Assembly (NCBI GenBank): GCA_937874315.1
Contig: CALNAE010000211.1
Span: 1-19,305, forward strand
Length of the DNA: 19,305 bases
Direction: 5' to 3'
Source: an uncultured Bifidobacterium sp.
GTDB lineage: Bacteria; Actinomycetota; Actinomycetes; Actinomycetales; Bifidobacteriaceae
In this document: piece after piece, positions 1 through 7,388 of the stretch
Numbering within the stretch: position 1 is the stretch's first letter
Layout of the letters: each line of letters starts with the position of its first letter
Program-made: the position numbers and the translations under genes
The notes under the pieces: generated by a model
Databases searched by the model: none
Seen by the model: only the letters and a program-made list of their open reading frames with translations
Told to the model about the DNA's origin: nothing

Positions 1-25
1 TATCTTCGAAGACGTCGGCTGTTCG

Positions 26-1387
26 CTACTTGCTCATATCGATAAGCTGCTGGATGGTGACGAACTCATAGCCCTGTGCCTTCAGACCATCAATGATGCC
101 CGGCAGCGCCTGCACATCCTGTGAACGATTGCCGCCACCGTCATGCATGATCACGACGGCACCGTTGTAGGCGTTGTTCAGCACGGTGTCGCGTATCCTA
201 TCGGCACCGGGACGTTTCCAATCCTCGGTGTCAATGCTCCAGATCACGTTGCAATCGATCAGATCCGAGGCGTGCCGCCACTGCTGCGCAGTGAACGCTC
301 CGTACGGCGCGCGGAACACCTTGGTTTTTGTCCCGGAAGCCTGCTCGAGACTCGACAGACCCTGCGTGATGTCCTGACGCATGGCCTCGCTGCTGATCGC
401 GGTCATATTCGGATGCGTGTTGCTGTGGCTGGCGACTTCCTGGCCTTCGGCGACCATCCGCTGTTCCATCTGAGGGTATTGCACGGCGTCTTTGCCGATA
501 TCGAAGAAGGTGGCCTTGACGCCATGCGCCTTGAGAATGTCGAGGATCGGACCACTGTATTGGCTCGGGCCGTCATCGAAAGTCAACGCGATGACCTTTC
601 TGCCCGTAGGCTTGGGCGAGATCGATCTGATGATGAGGTCCGTCGGTTCCTCTATGACGCCCTTGTCGATCCGGTCATGTGAATCTTTGCCGACCCATAC
701 CTCGCGTACGCCATCCCTGCCCTGCTGTTTGACCATCTGAATAACCCCGTGCCCGTCCATCTCGACGTTGAACGCAATCGCCGTATGCTGCACGATATGG
801 TCCTCAGTAACGTCCGCGCCCTGCGTCAGGACGACATTTGCCCCATCAGACAACGTCGTCTCATTGAAACGCAACTGCGGCACGCGCACCGAATCCACAC
901 TGGCCGTGATCGCCATGCCACCATGGCGTTCGAGAACCTTGCCGGTCAAAGACAACAATGCGCCGGGTTTGCGCCCGAACCCGTCGTTGTCACGGATCAA
1001 TCCGCCAAGGGTCGTATCCGCCGGAACCGTCTTGGCCGTGCCGTCCACCGTGATGGAGATGTCGCGCCAATGGTGCTCCCACATATCGTATGACCACAGC
1101 CCCGCGCCCAACAGTGCGAAAACAATAGCGACGCCAAGCGCCGACAGCAGCCATGCGCGAAGCCGCCGAGGATGGTCAGAGGGATCGATGGTCGCGTATG
1201 CCTGCTCGACGTGGTCGATGCGCATGGTGGTTTCACCATCGTCATGATGCAAGCCGTGACCAACGGCGTCATCGAGCCGTTCTGCGCCAGCGTCTTGCGT
1301 GCCCCGACCCCCTCTGCTTTCTTCCCTGCGATCCCCTCCGCGTTTTTCCCCGCGATCTTCCCTGCCGTGACTCGAAAACAGCCCCAT
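26..1387 (-). CDS. membrane-anchored polysaccharide deacetylase (CE4, NodB domain)
   Basis: This gene encodes a metal-dependent deacetylase that should remove acetyl groups from cell-wall or extracellular polysaccharide outside the membrane. The last 190 residues form a complete NodB domain: TFDDG (catalytic and metal-binding Asp), HSNTH (two metal-binding His), RAPYG, DTEDW and MHDGG, all in canonical order. Before it lie a charged cytoplasmic N-terminus, one membrane segment (AWLLSALGVAIVFALLGAG) and about 150 residues that include a G5-like stretch (GVREVWVGKDS...EEPTDLIIR), as in actinobacterial wall proteins. The start is uncertain. ATG at 1387 (MGLFSSHG) gives 453 residues, but ATG at 1420 or at 1225 (MRIDHVEQ, just before the membrane segment) are alternatives, and none has a strong ribosome binding site. 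The extra N-terminus is rich in Arg, Gly and Glu. The gene diverges from the aldehyde dehydrogenase. The family call is secure; the exact substrate (peptidoglycan or other glycan) is not visible. Confidence 0.9.
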   Translation of the reverse strand: MGLFSSHGREDRGEKRGGDRREESRGGRGTQDAGAERLDDAVGHGLHHDDGETTMRIDHVEQAYATIDPSDHPRRLRAWLLSALGVAIVFALLGAGLWSYDMWEHHWRDISITVDGTAKTVPADTTLGGLIRDNDGFGRKPGALLSLTGKVLERHGGMAITASVDSVRVPQLRFNETTLSDGANVVLTQGADVTEDHIVQHTAIAFNVEMDGHGVIQMVKQQGRDGVREVWVGKDSHDRIDKGVIEEPTDLIIRSISPKPTGRKVIALTFDDGPSQYSGPILDILKAHGVKATFFDIGKDAVQYPQMEQRMVAEGQEVASHSNTHPNMTAISSEAMRQDITQGLSSLEQASGTKTKVFRAPYGAFTAQQWRHASDLIDCNVIWSIDTEDWKRPGADRIRDTVLNNAYNGAVVIMHDGGGNRSQDVQALPGIIDGLKAQGYEFVTIQQLIDMSK

Positions 1388-1522
1388 GCGCCCATGTCTT
1401 TCATCCAGATGCGGCCGCAATCATTGCCGCGCATCGTGTGCTTCGTTCGCTATCCATGGTCGATTCTAGAGCCACTAGCGAATTACGTCTCCACCACATC
1501 GCATTGCCGTTATGATGACGAT

Positions 1523-3127
1523 ATGATTCAGCCAAGAACCGCACGACGACAAGACATCGCGCGCCATGAGCCTGGCCACGCACAGCCACAATCCGAACTT
1601 GACCTCAATATCAGCACGCTGGTTGAAGACGTTCGTCGGCAATTTCAAAAGGGCATCACGCGGCCGCTGATCTGGCGACGTCGTCAGCTGGCGGCGCTGT
1701 CGCAGATGCTCATCGCCGAGAGGGAACCTCTGGAACAGGCGTTGTTTGCCGATCTGCACAAAAGCCCTACAGAATCACAGATTACCGAGCTTGGCGTGTT
1801 GCGCTCGGAAATCTCCTACACCTTGCGCCACTTGAGCCGCTGGGCGCATCCGCATCGAACCATGGCGCCGCTCGCGCTGCAACCGGCATCCGCATGGCTC
1901 GTTCCCGAGCCTCTGGGAGTCCTGCTCATCATCGCACCCTGGAACTACCCCGTGCAGCTGCTGTTGTCTCCACTCGTCGGCGCGATTGCCGCTGGAAATG
2001 CCGCGGTGATCAAGCCCAGCGAACTGGCCCCCAATGTCTCGACCGTCTTGGCAAGGATCATCCCTCAGTATCTGGATACTCGCGCCATTCGCATAGTCGA
2101 GGGGGCCATCCCCGAGACTACGGCGTTGCTGGCGCAGCAATTCGACCACATCGTTTATACCGGTAACGGCCGGGTGGCTCGCATCGTCATGCAGGCGGCG
2201 GCTAAGCATCTGACGCCCGTGACCTTGGAACTCGGCGGAAAATCCCCGGTTTGGTTCGACGATGACGCTCATATCGATGCGGCGGCACGACGCATCGCGT
2301 GGGCGAAATTCACCAATGCAGGGCAGACCTGCGTCGCGCCCGATTACATCCTCACCACGCCCGATCGGGTGGAGCGACTCACCGCGGCCTTACGCAGGGC
2401 CAGCACCCGCCTGTGGGGCGCACGACCGGAGTTGAGCCCCGATTACGGCAGGATCGTCAACGACCGCCAATTCAACAGACTCACCTCATATCTCGCTGCC
2501 CCCGGCGCGGGTACCGTGGCCACCAATTCGAACACCGATACCAACACCGATGCCGACGAGGGGTCCCGCACAGTCGCGAATACCGGCACTCCCTCGTCTG
2601 GGACCAGTCAATACACCGTCGTATCAGGCGGCACGACCGACGACGGCGAGCGCTACATCGAACCAACCATCCTTGCCATGCCTCAGCCGGTCGACCCGAG
2701 CGCCACACGTACTGAAGCCAACACCCCCGCCGTGATGCTCGACGAGATCTTCGGACCGATCCTACCCATCGTTCCAGTGCATGATCTAGAGGACGCCATC
2801 GCCTATGTCAATGCCGGCGACAAACCGTTGGCGCTGTACGTCTTCTCCTCATCGAGACGCACCGGCCAGGAATTCGTGGCCAGAACCTCATCGGGCGCCG
2901 TCGGCCAAGGCGCCGGGCTCATACACGTCGCGGCGCATACCCTGCCTTTCGGCGGAGTGGGTGCCAGCGGCATGGGTGCCTACCACGGAGCGTATTCGTT
3001 CCAAGCCTTCAGCCACATCAAGCCGGTGCTGCGCAAGCCACTGCACCCCGACACGCTGCACTTCGTCCAGCCGCCCTTCGCCAATGGTCTGGTCCGCAAG
3101 GCCACACAACTGTTGGCGCGGCTATAG
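1523..3127 (+). CDS. aldehyde dehydrogenase, ALDH3-like, with low-complexity insert
   Basis: This is an NAD(P)-dependent aldehyde dehydrogenase that would oxidise an aldehyde to its carboxylate. The visible family motifs are PWNYP, KPSE in the coenzyme-binding region, ELGGKSP with general-base Glu236, GQTCVAPDY with nucleophile Cys270, EIFGPILP, and LPFGGVGASGMG near the end. GQTCVAPDY and the C-terminal YHGAYSFQAFSHIK block are typical of the ALDH3 (fatty or aromatic aldehyde) branch. At about 534 residues it is longer than the usual 450-470. The excess lies in an N-terminal extension and in about 35 Thr/Asn/Ser/Asp-rich residues (roughly nt 2517-2620), with a smaller insert near 2695-2730. 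ATG 1523 is chosen because upstream in-frame sequence is antisense to the deacetylase; no strong ribosome binding site is seen. Substrate unknown. Confidence 0.9.
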   Translation: MIQPRTARRQDIARHEPGHAQPQSELDLNISTLVEDVRRQFQKGITRPLIWRRRQLAALSQMLIAEREPLEQALFADLHKSPTESQITELGVLRSEISYTLRHLSRWAHPHRTMAPLALQPASAWLVPEPLGVLLIIAPWNYPVQLLLSPLVGAIAAGNAAVIKPSELAPNVSTVLARIIPQYLDTRAIRIVEGAIPETTALLAQQFDHIVYTGNGRVARIVMQAAAKHLTPVTLELGGKSPVWFDDDAHIDAAARRIAWAKFTNAGQTCVAPDYILTTPDRVERLTAALRRASTRLWGARPELSPDYGRIVNDRQFNRLTSYLAAPGAGTVATNSNTDTNTDADEGSRTVANTGTPSSGTSQYTVVSGGTTDDGERYIEPTILAMPQPVDPSATRTEANTPAVMLDEIFGPILPIVPVHDLEDAIAYVNAGDKPLALYVFSSSRRTGQEFVARTSSGAVGQGAGLIHVAAHTLPFGGVGASGMGAYHGAYSFQAFSHIKPVLRKPLHPDTLHFVQPPFANGLVRKATQLLARL

Positions 3128-3268
3128 AGGAGAGCGTGATGTGCCGCGGGTCATTCCCCTCAACGGCCTTGCGAAACGCCGGACTGCTGGCATTGGTCAC
3201 CATATAACGTCTTCCTCTCAGGCGCGTTCACCGCCACATCCCTCATGGCACCACGGCAGTGGGGGCGA

Positions 3269-4687
3269 TTATTCCGTCGGTTCCACGACGGCCCACAGCA
3301 CGCCGTGCGCACGAACGGTTCCGACGATGTCACGTTCCGCGCCGTCGCCTGTTATGCGCATATCGGCGTGTTCATTCGTCGGTGAGGCGGCCCCATCGGA
3401 TCGGCGCCATAAGTCGATCAGCTTCCACGGCCTATCCGCCCGATCCAGGCCGACGACCGATTGCAACGGCACTTCACCGGTCAATCCGTACTCTTCATCG
3501 CCCGTCCAAAATATGGCGACATAGTAGCCACCGGGATACGCGCATGCCGTGCCATCGGCCCAGTCGCACGCCCGGGCCGTCCACACGATCAGATCACCAC
3601 GGTAAGTCGTCTCATCCGACCATGAAGCGTACCGCCGCTCCCGCAGCATCTCTCGATTGTCCACGGATCCTGCAGTGACCTCCTGTAACGACGGATTGGT
3701 CATCAACGCGATGGCTGACGGCTGCGTTGTCGGCAGGTCGCCGCCGACCATAAGCGGCGACCTGCCCATGGCCCACAACGTGAGTAACGTGGCGCATTCA
3801 TCGTGCGTAAGCCTAGACTGCCGGTCATCGCCGCGCTCGGCACGAAGTCCGATATGCCCCAAAGGCAGCATATCGGCATCCGCCCAATGCCCGGTGCGCT
3901 GCAGCGGCGCCCAGCGTGCGAGTCTGGAGAACTGCTGGAATACATCCTCCCACCGGTCCCACAGATCGTCGGAGATGCGCCACATCTGCGCGTGCTTGCG
4001 GAGAAAATCGATATGCGTCGTCGGCACGAATGTTCCCGGAGACAGCGACAAGTCAATGGAACGACCGTATCTCCGCTCGGCCTTCTCGATGGCGCGACCA
4101 TAGGCGTCGATCTCTTTGGGGAAGAACGGCGCCTGCATGTCGTCGACCTTGAGGAAATCAATTCCCCATGATGCGAATAGATCGACCTGGGCATCATACC
4201 AAGCCTGCGCGCCGGGGTGATCTTGATTCAACCCCCAGTTGTCATGGTTCCATTGGCAGACATGACGCATGTCCACGATGTCCTGCGCATGCCACGGCGT
4301 GCCGGGGACCGGCGTGTTCTTTCCCACGGCCTGTCGGGGAATGCCGCGCATGACATGAAACCCGAATCGTAGGCCAAGTTCATGGATGCGCTCGGCGAGA
4401 GGCCCGAAGCCCCTGTTGTTCGCCGAAGAGGGGAAGCGCGCCGGGTCGGGCAGCTGACGTCCATATTCGTCAAGAATGAACGGCGTGCCTTCGCTGTACC
4501 CATGTGCTCGGGCATTGGGGTCGAACCACGCGGCGTCGATGACGATGATGTCCCAACCGACGCACCGGAGATGGTCTGCCATGAACCGGGCGTTGGCGAG
4601 CACCTCATCCTCGGTAATCGTGGTGCCATACGAGTCCCAGCTGTTCCAACCCATCGGTGGACGCCATGCCTGAGGTAGATCCTTCAT
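3269..4687 (-). CDS. glycoside hydrolase family 27 (alpha-galactosidase-like)
   Basis: This is a 472-residue retaining glycosidase of clan GH-D, with no signal peptide, so it probably acts in the cytoplasm on imported oligosaccharides. It opens with the family signature PMGWNSWDSYGTTI. The nucleophile motif GIDFLKVDD points to Asp182, and WRISDDLWDRW supplies the likely acid/base Asp241. A C-terminal beta domain follows (YYVAIFWTGDEEYGL...). ATG 4687 is preceded by GGGAGA at good spacing. The open frame continues about 125 codons upstream, but that part is non-homologous and overlaps the next gene. KVDD in place of the KYDNC-like motif of classical alpha-galactosidases marks a divergent branch. 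The family also holds beta-L-arabinopyranosidases and isomalto-dextranases, so the substrate should not be assumed to be alpha-galactoside. It lies downstream of guanine deaminase with a 160-base gap, so it may have its own promoter. Confidence 0.88.
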   Translation of the reverse strand: MKDLPQAWRPPMGWNSWDSYGTTITEDEVLANARFMADHLRCVGWDIIVIDAAWFDPNARAHGYSEGTPFILDEYGRQLPDPARFPSSANNRGFGPLAERIHELGLRFGFHVMRGIPRQAVGKNTPVPGTPWHAQDIVDMRHVCQWNHDNWGLNQDHPGAQAWYDAQVDLFASWGIDFLKVDDMQAPFFPKEIDAYGRAIEKAERRYGRSIDLSLSPGTFVPTTHIDFLRKHAQMWRISDDLWDRWEDVFQQFSRLARWAPLQRTGHWADADMLPLGHIGLRAERGDDRQSRLTHDECATLLTLWAMGRSPLMVGGDLPTTQPSAIALMTNPSLQEVTAGSVDNREMLRERRYASWSDETTYRGDLIVWTARACDWADGTACAYPGGYYVAIFWTGDEEYGLTGEVPLQSVVGLDRADRPWKLIDLWRRSDGAASPTNEHADMRITGDGAERDIVGTVRAHGVLWAVVEPTE

Positions 4688-4764
4688 CGCATTCTCCCTG
4701 CCCGTCGTGTAGTGGCCTACACACCAGCGAATATGCCCGGTTGACCATTCGTCCGAGCCGGTCA

Positions 4765-4788
4765 TGCCTGCACGCCTGCATGCCTGCG
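4765..4788. repeat. three tandem copies of an 8-base unit
   Basis: The sequence TGCCTGCA / CGCCTGCA / TGCCTGCG is three near-identical 8-mers in a row, in the leader region between guanine deaminase and the GH27 gene, about 80 bases upstream of the GH27 start. A GC-rich hairpin-prone stretch (GGCCCACGGCCGG) follows it. It could be a slippage site that changes leader length, but it may simply be low-complexity intergenic DNA. Confidence 0.6.
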
Positions 4789-4847
4789 GCCCACGGCCGG
4801 CAGTCACGAAATCTAGGTATACGTTGCACTTAGCAAGATCATTATAC

Positions 4848-6143
4848 TTACCTCCCGGCAGAAGGCACGCCCGCAAATGGGCGGTAGACCACATGCCCGG
4901 AGACATACCGTTCCCGGATCGCATCGCTTGCGCCGGCATACAAGAATCGTTCGAGCCGCTCCTCGACCGACAGCTCGAGCAGACTTTCGTCCTCACGAAT
5001 AACCAGCGCATCAAACTCATAGCCGGGTTCGAAGGACCCCACCCGCCCGAAGAACGAACCACCGGATTTCGTGGCCATATAGAACGCCTCCGACAGCTTC
5101 AGCGGCTGATCGCCTTCATGCCCCGGCATGAATCTCAACGCTTTCGACGCCTCGACGGACGCGACGATATGCCTATTCATATCCGGTTCGTGACCTGCCG
5201 CCACGTCGCTGCCCAACGCCAGCCTGAGACCCTGCTCAAGATACCGGCGTGCCGGCATGATGCCCGATTGCAGATTGAGATTCGACTGCGCGCAATGCGC
5301 CAGCAGGACATTGCGATCCTTGAGTAACTCCCGCTCGGCGTCGGTCAGCCAGATGCAATGCGCCATAATCGTACGGTTCCGAGGCATCAAGCCGTAGTGT
5401 TCGTATACTTGGGCATAAGTGGGTATGTCAGGGTGCAGTTTGCGCACCCATTCGACCTCGGAACGATTCTCGTCCAGATGCGACTGCACCGGCAGTCGAT
5501 ACCGGCGCACCAATTCGCCAAGCCCCTCCATCAGTTCAGGAGTGGTGGAGGGCACGAAACGGGGCGTGACGATGAAGCCGACATCCGGCGCGTCCTCCGC
5601 GGTGCGTTTGATCAGCGTCTCCGTGTCCTCCAGGCTCTGTCGGGTGGACTCGAGCAGATTATCCGGGGCATTGCGGTCCATGTTTACTTTGCCGATCATT
5701 GGGCGCAGACCGGATTCCTGCGCCAGCTGTATCAGCCGCCAGGTCGCGTCGCCGTGCAACGTGGCAAACGCGCTGAACCGAAGCGTCCCCACCTGCCACA
5801 GATGGGTGAGAAAACGACGGTACCAGTGATCCGCCACCGCGAGATCGCAATACTTCGCTTCGTCCACGAAGGTGTACCGTTCAAGCCAAGGCAGCAACTC
5901 GTCATCGAAGCCAAGCCCGGCCTGCGGATACTGGGGCGCATGCACATGCATATCGTTGAACCCGGGAATGATAAGATTCCCCGACCGGTCCACGATGTCG
6001 GCATCGGCGTATTGTCCCGTCAATGACCCGACGACATCCACAACCTTGCCATAGTCATCGACCAGCACGAAACCGTCTTCAATCGCGCGGAATCGTTCGG
6101 GCCCAGGCGTGAAAACGACATCTCCCCGATAAGCAGTGACCAC
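4848..6143 (-). CDS. guaD: guanine deaminase
   Basis: This is an amidohydrolase-superfamily enzyme that converts guanine to xanthine and ammonia in purine salvage or catabolism, in the cytoplasm. The metal site is visible: PGFNDMHVHAPQY (His66 and His68), QSHLDEN, the next His in MAHCIWLTD, and the Asp in LALGSDVAAG. Guanine-deaminase hallmarks are HAPQYPQAGLG followed by LPWLERYTF, GKVNMDRNAPD and TPRFVPS. The start is GTG at 6143 because AGGAG lies five bases upstream; this gives 431 residues, the usual family length. The open frame continues 36 codons further, but that part is not homologous and covers the inverted repeats. Other amidohydrolases (chlorohydrolase-like) are the alternative, but the motif set favours GuaD strongly. 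Confidence 0.92.
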   Translation of the reverse strand: MVTAYRGDVVFTPGPERFRAIEDGFVLVDDYGKVVDVVGSLTGQYADADIVDRSGNLIIPGFNDMHVHAPQYPQAGLGFDDELLPWLERYTFVDEAKYCDLAVADHWYRRFLTHLWQVGTLRFSAFATLHGDATWRLIQLAQESGLRPMIGKVNMDRNAPDNLLESTRQSLEDTETLIKRTAEDAPDVGFIVTPRFVPSTTPELMEGLGELVRRYRLPVQSHLDENRSEVEWVRKLHPDIPTYAQVYEHYGLMPRNRTIMAHCIWLTDAERELLKDRNVLLAHCAQSNLNLQSGIMPARRYLEQGLRLALGSDVAAGHEPDMNRHIVASVEASKALRFMPGHEGDQPLKLSEAFYMATKSGGSFFGRVGSFEPGYEFDALVIREDESLLELSVEERLERFLYAGASDAIRERYVSGHVVYRPFAGVPSAGR

Positions 6144-6148
6144 AAGAA

Positions 6149-6153
6149 CTCCT
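6149..6153 (-). promoter_or_regulatory. ribosome binding site that fixes the GTG start of guaD
   Basis: On the minus strand AGGAG is followed by five bases and then GTG at 6143. No equally good site precedes the in-frame ATG at 6251, so this motif decides the start. Confidence 0.7.
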
Positions 6154-6179
6154 AGCCTCAATCGGTTCCCACTACGGGT

Positions 6180-6196
6180 GTCGGAACCTTTCCGAC
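6180..6196. promoter_or_regulatory. perfect 7-bp inverted repeat upstream of guaD (operator or hairpin)
   Basis: GTCGGAA-CCT-TTCCGAC is a perfect inverted repeat about 37 bases upstream of the guaD start, so it lies in the promoter or the 5' untranslated region. It could be a protein-binding operator or a small RNA hairpin. No regulator can be assigned from the sequence. Confidence 0.5.
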
Positions 6197-6214
6197 TCAA
6201 ACCGACTCCCGATA

Positions 6215-6232
6215 CTAACCGAACCGTGTTAG
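6215..6232. promoter_or_regulatory. second inverted repeat upstream of guaD (possible operator)
   Basis: CTAAC and GTTAG arms are separated by eight bases (CGAACCGT), an 18-base dyad about 20 bases from the first inverted repeat. Dyads of this size are common operators, for example for LacI or TetR-type repressors, but the match is short and could be chance. Confidence 0.35.
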
Positions 6233-6248
6233 CACGGGAATTCGACGA

Positions 6249-6301
6249 CAATGCGCGACGTCACGCCGCCGGTTATGGTCGGTGCGGAACGCCGCGCATT
6301 G
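6249..6301 (-). repeat. 9-bp inverted repeat just after the surface-protein tail (possible 3' stem-loop)
   Basis: CAATGCGCG (6249-6257) and CGCGCATTG (6293-6301) are perfect inverted arms 35 bases apart; the loop itself contains further GC-rich pairing. The structure lies 19 bases past the stop codon of the surface-protein tail on the same strand, as a transcript-end stem-loop would. It lacks a U-tract, so a classic intrinsic terminator is not supported. Confidence 0.45.
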
Positions 6302-6319
6302 ACATCTCAGGCTATGTCG

Positions 6320-6723
6320 TTACCGACGTGTTCTATTGGTGCGGCGTCGGCGGCCGGAGAGCACCTTGGCGCCAATCGCGCTTCCCGCAGCCAGCAGCAC
6401 CAATAGACCGGCCTCGAGATAAGACATGTCAACACCGGTTGCCGCTAGTGAGATCGAAGCTGCGTTCGCCTGACCCGCTTGAGTTCCACTGGTAGCTCTA
6501 TCCTGCCCCGTGCCTTGCTGGGAGTTTGGGCCACTGGTTTCATGATCGATATGGGAACCTCCATCAGATCCGGTTGCGCTACCGGTCCCATAGCATGTCC
6601 GGGGTTCGCATCCCCACCCTGATCGCCGGTAGATGGCTTGGCGGGATCGAGGTACGTCACGTCGGAGGTGGCCGTTCCCCCATATGGGTTGGAAACCTGT
6701 ACGATAGCTGGTTCGGCCCAAGT
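6320..6723 (-). pseudogene. detached C-terminal stalk and sortase signal of the surface protein, frameshifted
   Basis: This is a remnant of a cell-wall-anchored surface protein. In one minus-strand frame it reads WAEPAIVQVSNPYGG and TYLDPAKPSTGDQ, typical of the last Ig-like domain and linker of bifidobacterial surface proteins. In another frame it continues through a Gly/Ser/Thr/Gln-rich wall-spanning linker to LAATG, a hydrophobic segment (YLEAGLLVLLAAGSAIGA) and a basic RRRRTNRTRR tail, a complete sortase signal of LPXTG type. Joining the two requires a frameshift at about 6580-6620. It has no start codon of its own and is separated from the 8000-13099 body by AT-rich DNA. I infer it is the original 3' end of that gene; homologues should show body and tail contiguous. 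No product is expected from it on its own. Confidence 0.72.
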
Positions 6724-6924
6724 GGATTATATCTGGAGCCGATTCTCTTATTTGTCATTGCTTGGATCTGCGAGCGAGTTGCAATACACGCCCGTCGGCG
6801 AGACGGGCTTATCGATCTACCTAGCGTTACGTTTGGTGAATGGCGTTTATTGGCGCTGGTATTTATCGCAATGGTTGTATTTGCGCTTCTTCAGCTTTAC
6901 CAGATTCAGTGGTTGTCAATGTAA
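6724..6924 (+). pseudogene. possible C-terminal fragment of a membrane protein
   Basis: The plus strand is open to a TAA at 6922-6924. It encodes two hydrophobic stretches (LEPILLFVIAWICERVAI and WRLLALVFIAMVVFALL) separated by a charged RRRDGLIDL loop, which looks like the end of a polytopic membrane protein. The same frame continues left, but there it is antisense to the surface-protein tail, so any real coding is cut at about 6723. It is convergent with the DUF3021 gene, which ends nine bases away. No family is recognised. A chance open frame is a real alternative. Confidence 0.35.
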
Positions 6925-6932
6925 AGGAAGAA

Positions 6933-7388
6933 CTAATTGCTCTTTCTTTGAGCGAGGGTTTGGTTCAATTCCCGTACCTTGCTCTTAGCAACATGCATCC
7001 CGATACCCCAGATAATGACGTAAATGAATAAAAATTCGCCAGAGTACCAGCAAATGAATACGAGGGTAGCTGGAAACCATCCAGCCAATACAGCAAGCGG
7101 CGTGAAGACCAAATACGTAATCAATAAGTGGGTCAGAGTTTGTCGAGTAATTCCCCAGTTAGTTTGAAAGACTAAACTGGTAGCACTGAAACAAATTCCC
7201 ATTAAAGCCCACAGTATAGTTGAAACCAGCGTCGCCGTTAAAGGGCTACTAAACTGTTGTATGAAGCTTGGACTAGAGGGATAGAAGCGGTCAGTGCCGT
7301 AAAAATACGAGAATATTAAAGCCAGAATATACCCAACTGTAATTCCAACCGTGATTCCTGAAAAAAATATCTTGGCAATCTTTTTCAT
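6933..7388 (-). CDS. DUF3021 four-helix membrane protein, partner of the LytTR regulator
   Basis: This is a 151-residue membrane protein with four predicted segments: IFFSGITVGITVGYILALIF, a second around TLVSTILWALMGICFSA, a third around HLLITYLVFTPLAVLAGWF and a fourth around FLFIYVIIWGIGMHVA. A short charged tail ends it. Size, topology and the KKIAKIFFSGITVG start fit the DUF3021 family of Firmicutes. Its ATG overlaps the LytTR stop codon by four bases (ATGA), so the two genes are translationally coupled; AAGGAGG lies ten bases upstream. In streptococcal LytTR regulatory systems such as HdrRM and BrsRM the membrane protein restrains its cognate LytTR regulator, and the same role is inferred here. 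The signal it senses is unknown. Its AT-rich codon use is foreign to the flanking genome. Confidence 0.85.
   Translation of the reverse strand: MKKIAKIFFSGITVGITVGYILALIFSYFYGTDRFYPSSPSFIQQFSSPLTATLVSTILWALMGICFSATSLVFQTNWGITRQTLTHLLITYLVFTPLAVLAGWFPATLVFICWYSGEFLFIYVIIWGIGMHVAKSKVRELNQTLAQRKSN

Noticed and set aside
4688..5062. In-frame extension of the GH27 gene by 125 codons
   Set aside because: It overlaps the end of guanine deaminase in another frame, has no family similarity, and a good ribosome binding site precedes ATG 4687, where the family signature begins.
6638..6988. Alternative plus-strand frame through the left edge of the foreign segment
   Set aside because: It runs antisense into the DUF3021 gene and mixes high-GC and AT-rich DNA without a coherent protein pattern; the frame ending at 6924 is the better candidate.
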